A stretch of 9,133 bases of DNA, taken from NCBI GenBank assembly GCA_005801485.1, contig SYDM01000018.1, forward strand, positions 1 through 9,133, read 5' to 3'. The notes beneath the pieces were generated by a model, which worked only from the letters and a program-made list of their open reading frames with translations, ran no database searches and was not told where the DNA came from. The stretch's first letter is position 1. Every line of letters starts with the position of its first letter. The position numbers and the translations under genes are program-made. The stretch comes from Rickettsiales bacterium (lineage in GTDB: Bacteria > Pseudomonadota > Alphaproteobacteria > Pelagibacterales > Pelagibacteraceae). Below, one piece after another: positions 7,143 through 9,133 of the stretch.

Positions 7143-8300
7143 ATGGCAAAAATTTTTAAAGTTGGCCTGATAGGCTGCGGGCATATTGCAGAAACCTATT
7201 TTAGAAGTCATCTTTATTTTAATAATTTCAAAATTGTAAAATGTGCAGATATAAATCACGATGCTGCTATTAAATGTGCAAATGAAAATAAAATTTTAGC
7301 TGTAAGAATTGAAGAATTATTAAATGATAAAGATATAGATATTATTTTAAATTTAACTATACCCAAAGCTCATTTTGAAGTTAGTAAGAAGGCACTTGAT
7401 GCAAACAAGCATTGTTATAGTGAAAAACCTATGTGTACTAAACTTAAAGATGGAAAAACTTTATTAGAATTAGCAAATAAAAAAAAATTATATTTAGGTA
7501 ATGCTCCTGATACTTTTTTAGGTGGTGGAATTCAAAAAAGCAGAGAATTAATAGAAAATAAAATAATTGGAAATATCAGATTAGGTAATGCTATATTTGC
7601 CTTTCCTGGTGTTCAATCTTATCATCCAAATCCAGAGTCTTGGTTCGACGAAGAAGCAGGTGGTCCAGTTATAGATATGGGGCCTTATTATATCACAGCG
7701 TTAGTAAATTTATTAGGGCCTGTTAAAAAAGTTCAATCATTATCAACAAAAGTGTTTGAAACTAGAACGATTGGTATTGGGCCAAAGATTGGAAAAGAAT
7801 TTAAAGTAAATTGTCCTACAACCTACCTCTTCAATCTTGAATTTCACTCAGAGGCAATCATACAAGTAACTCTTTCTTTTGACGTACAAAACCATCAAAG
7901 AAACCACATTGAACTTTATGGTGATAAAGGATCCATGATTGTTCCAGATCCAAACATGTTTGGTGGATCAGTTTTTATCTCTAAAGAATATATGGGAAGC
8001 TGGGAAGAGCACAAAACCGATGGTCTTGAATTGGGTAAAATTAATATAACTAATAAAAGCGGTCGTTTAAATGAAGCTTCTTCTAATGCTAATTATAGAG
8101 GAGCTGGTTTAGCAGAAATGGCTTATAGCATTGAAAAAGGAATAAAACACAGATGTAATGCTGAATTATCACTGCATGTTTTGGATATTATAGAGTCAAC
8201 GATGAATTCATCAAAAAATAATACTGCAGAAATGATAAGAACTAATTGCGAAAAGCCAAAAATATATACGCAGCAAGAGATTAAAAAAATTTTAATCTAA
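7143..8300 (+). CDS. Gfo/Idh/MocA-family NAD(P)-dependent oxidoreductase
   Basis: At 385 residues the length is typical of the family. An N-terminal Rossmann fold carries G11-CGHIA (GxGxxA); the catalytic motif is S93-E94-K95-P96. In the C-terminal domain AGGPVIDMGPYY (172-183) places Asp178 in the active site and Tyr182 where inositol 2-dehydrogenase (IolG) has its catalytic His; glucose-fructose oxidoreductase is a relative that uses Tyr there. Such enzymes oxidise or reduce a hydroxyl or keto group of a sugar, sugar acid or cyclitol. Co-transcription with iolD (4-base gap) suggests that it makes a keto-cyclitol or keto-sugar upstream of IolD, but a strict IolG call is not supported. The ATG is chosen because it leaves the Rossmann strand intact; AAGG (7128-7131) lies 11 bases upstream, rather far for a ribosome binding site. 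The TAA overlaps the galM stop codon on the other strand. Confidence 0.9.
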   Translation: MAKIFKVGLIGCGHIAETYFRSHLYFNNFKIVKCADINHDAAIKCANENKILAVRIEELLNDKDIDIILNLTIPKAHFEVSKKALDANKHCYSEKPMCTKLKDGKTLLELANKKKLYLGNAPDTFLGGGIQKSRELIENKIIGNIRLGNAIFAFPGVQSYHPNPESWFDEEAGGPVIDMGPYYITALVNLLGPVKKVQSLSTKVFETRTIGIGPKIGKEFKVNCPTTYLFNLEFHSEAIIQVTLSFDVQNHQRNHIELYGDKGSMIVPDPNMFGGSVFISKEYMGSWEEHKTDGLELGKINITNKSGRLNEASSNANYRGAGLAEMAYSIEKGIKHRCNAELSLHVLDIIESTMNSSKNNTAEMIRTNCEKPKIYTQQEIKKILI

Positions 8301-9133
8301 TATTTAATTAAAAATTTTGTAAAGAACGAGTATCTTTTATTTGGCTTAATTAAAGTACTTGGAAATCTTTTATTATTAGGAGCATCAGGAAAAAATTGAG
8401 TTTCTAAACAAATTCCCTGATAAGGAAATAATTTTTTTTGGTAATTGAGTCCTTGACTAGTATAAAGCTGAACACCTGGTAAATTTGAAAAAATATCAAA
8501 TTTAATTTTACTATCATTATTTCTTAATGAGGCAACATAATTCTTGGAATTTTTTTTAACTACATATGTCAAATCAAATCCAGATTGATTAATTGTAGTT
8601 GAAACTTTTTTAATATTTCTTTTTTTTATTAAAATAATTTTTTTTCCTAAATTATTAAAATTACTGAAATCATTAATTGTTTTCTTGGTGTCTTTTATTT
8701 TTCCTGTAGGAATTAATTTTGTATCTACTTCTAAAAATTTTAAAGAATTAATTTTTAAATCGTGATTAAAAATATTTTGTTTTTTATTTAAGTTTAAATT
8801 CCAATAGCTATGATTAGTTAAATTTACGTGGGTATATTCATCTGAAATATAATCATATTTAATAATTAAATTTTTTTTTAAAAGTTGATAAGTGCACCAC
8901 ACATTTAAATTACCTGGGAATCCTTGATCTAAGTGTAATGATTTTAAAAAATATGTAATCTTATTTTTAGAATGATTTATTTTTTTCCAAATGAAACTAT
9001 TAAACCCTTTTTTCCCTCCATGGAGTGTGGTTTTATCTTCATTATTTGATAAATAGAATTTTTTTTTATTAATTAAAAAATTTGAATTAGATATTCGCCC
9101 TGCATATCTACCACAAGTAGATCCTACATAAAA
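8297..9133 (-). CDS. galM: Aldose 1-epimerase (mutarotase), 5' end cut by window edge
   Basis: The minus-strand frame is open for 278 codons from the right edge to the TAG at 8299-8297. Roughly the first 50 or so residues of a usual 330-350-residue enzyme lie outside. In order from the edge come GSTCGRYAGRIS, then LHGGKKGF (catalytic His codon at 9020-9022), LDQGFPGNL, NLTNHSYWNL (His codon 8810-8812), GFDLTY (Asp codon 8573-8575) and CLETQFFPDAPN (general base Glu codon 8402-8404). These are the two His, the Asp and the Glu of GalM. The enzyme interconverts alpha and beta anomers of aldoses such as glucose or galactose, supplying the anomer used by kinases or dehydrogenases. A GTG at 8902-8900 lies in mid-protein (the Val of NLNVW) and is not the start. 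The C-terminus lies tail to tail with the oxidoreductase, sharing four bases. Lys-, Asn- and Ile-rich like the glycan genes. Confidence 0.93.
   Translation of the reverse strand, partial: FYVGSTCGRYAGRISNSNFLINKKKFYLSNNEDKTTLHGGKKGFNSFIWKKINHSKNKITYFLKSLHLDQGFPGNLNVWCTYQLLKKNLIIKYDYISDEYTHVNLTNHSYWNLNLNKKQNIFNHDLKINSLKFLEVDTKLIPTGKIKDTKKTINDFSNFNNLGKKIILIKKRNIKKVSTTINQSGFDLTYVVKKNSKNYVASLRNNDSKIKFDIFSNLPGVQLYTSQGLNYQKKLFPYQGICLETQFFPDAPNNKRFPSTLIKPNKRYSFFTKFLIKY

Noticed and set aside
7065..7259. Minus-strand open frame of 64 codons across the iolD-oxidoreductase junction
   Set aside because: It overlaps two real genes on the other strand and shows no domain or start signal.
8281..8340. A/T-rich inverted repeats near the convergent stop codons, considered as a bidirectional terminator
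   Set aside because: The arms are AAAATTTT-type and lie in coding sequence; there is no GC-containing stem followed by a T run.
8900..8902. GTG as the start of a short 201-residue epimerase
   Set aside because: The same frame continues upstream with conserved GalM sequence to the window edge, so this GTG is an internal Val codon.
1..9133. CRISPR arrays, tRNA or rRNA genes, insertion sequences, prophage genes
   Set aside because: No spaced direct repeats, RNA gene signatures, transposase or phage structural genes were seen on either strand; nearly all bases are accounted for by the protein genes listed.

Overview
This is a very AT-rich, almost gap-free stretch of a bacterial genome: nine bases in ten or more are coding, and the only real intergenic region is 56 bases long. 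The proteins outside the core enzymes are rich in Lys, Asn and Ile, ribosome binding sites are weak or absent, and genes touch or overlap. Together with the mix of genes this suggests a streamlined marine bacterium of the SAR11 (Pelagibacterales) type. That placement is an inference from style, not from a marker gene.

Layout. Five genes run leftward from 5237 to the left edge, apparently as one transcription unit: an aldehyde dehydrogenase, a HpcH/HpaI-type class II aldolase, a small GIY-YIG nuclease-fold protein, a 710-residue double-domain glycosyltransferase and a family 2 glycosyltransferase cut by the left edge. The junctions are +2, +6, -4 (ATGA) and -1 (TAATG) bases. Two genes run rightward from 5294: an IolD-type thiamine-diphosphate enzyme and a Gfo/Idh/MocA-family oxidoreductase, 4 bases apart. 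At the right, an aldose 1-epimerase (galM) runs leftward from beyond the window edge; its stop codon overlaps that of the oxidoreductase. The open frame that seems to start at 8902 (GTG) is only the tail of galM: the frame stays open to the edge, and the translated upstream part carries the conserved N-terminal galM motifs.

How the genes fit together. The four enzymes around the divergent promoter region (5238-5293) look like a small-molecule carbon catabolic module: NAD(P)-dependent oxidation of a polyol or sugar (oxidoreductase), hydrolytic C-C ring opening of a cyclic dione (IolD), retro-aldol cleavage (aldolase), and oxidation of the resulting aldehyde (dehydrogenase). This resembles myo-inositol breakdown, but iolE, iolB, iolC and iolJ are not in the window and the aldolase belongs to a different superfamily from IolJ. 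The actual substrate is therefore open. The left part (1-2749) is surface-glycan synthesis of the kind found in variable genomic regions, and visibly more AT- and homopolymer-rich than the catabolic genes. The window thus straddles a boundary between a catabolic cassette and a surface polysaccharide region, with both on the same leftward unit.
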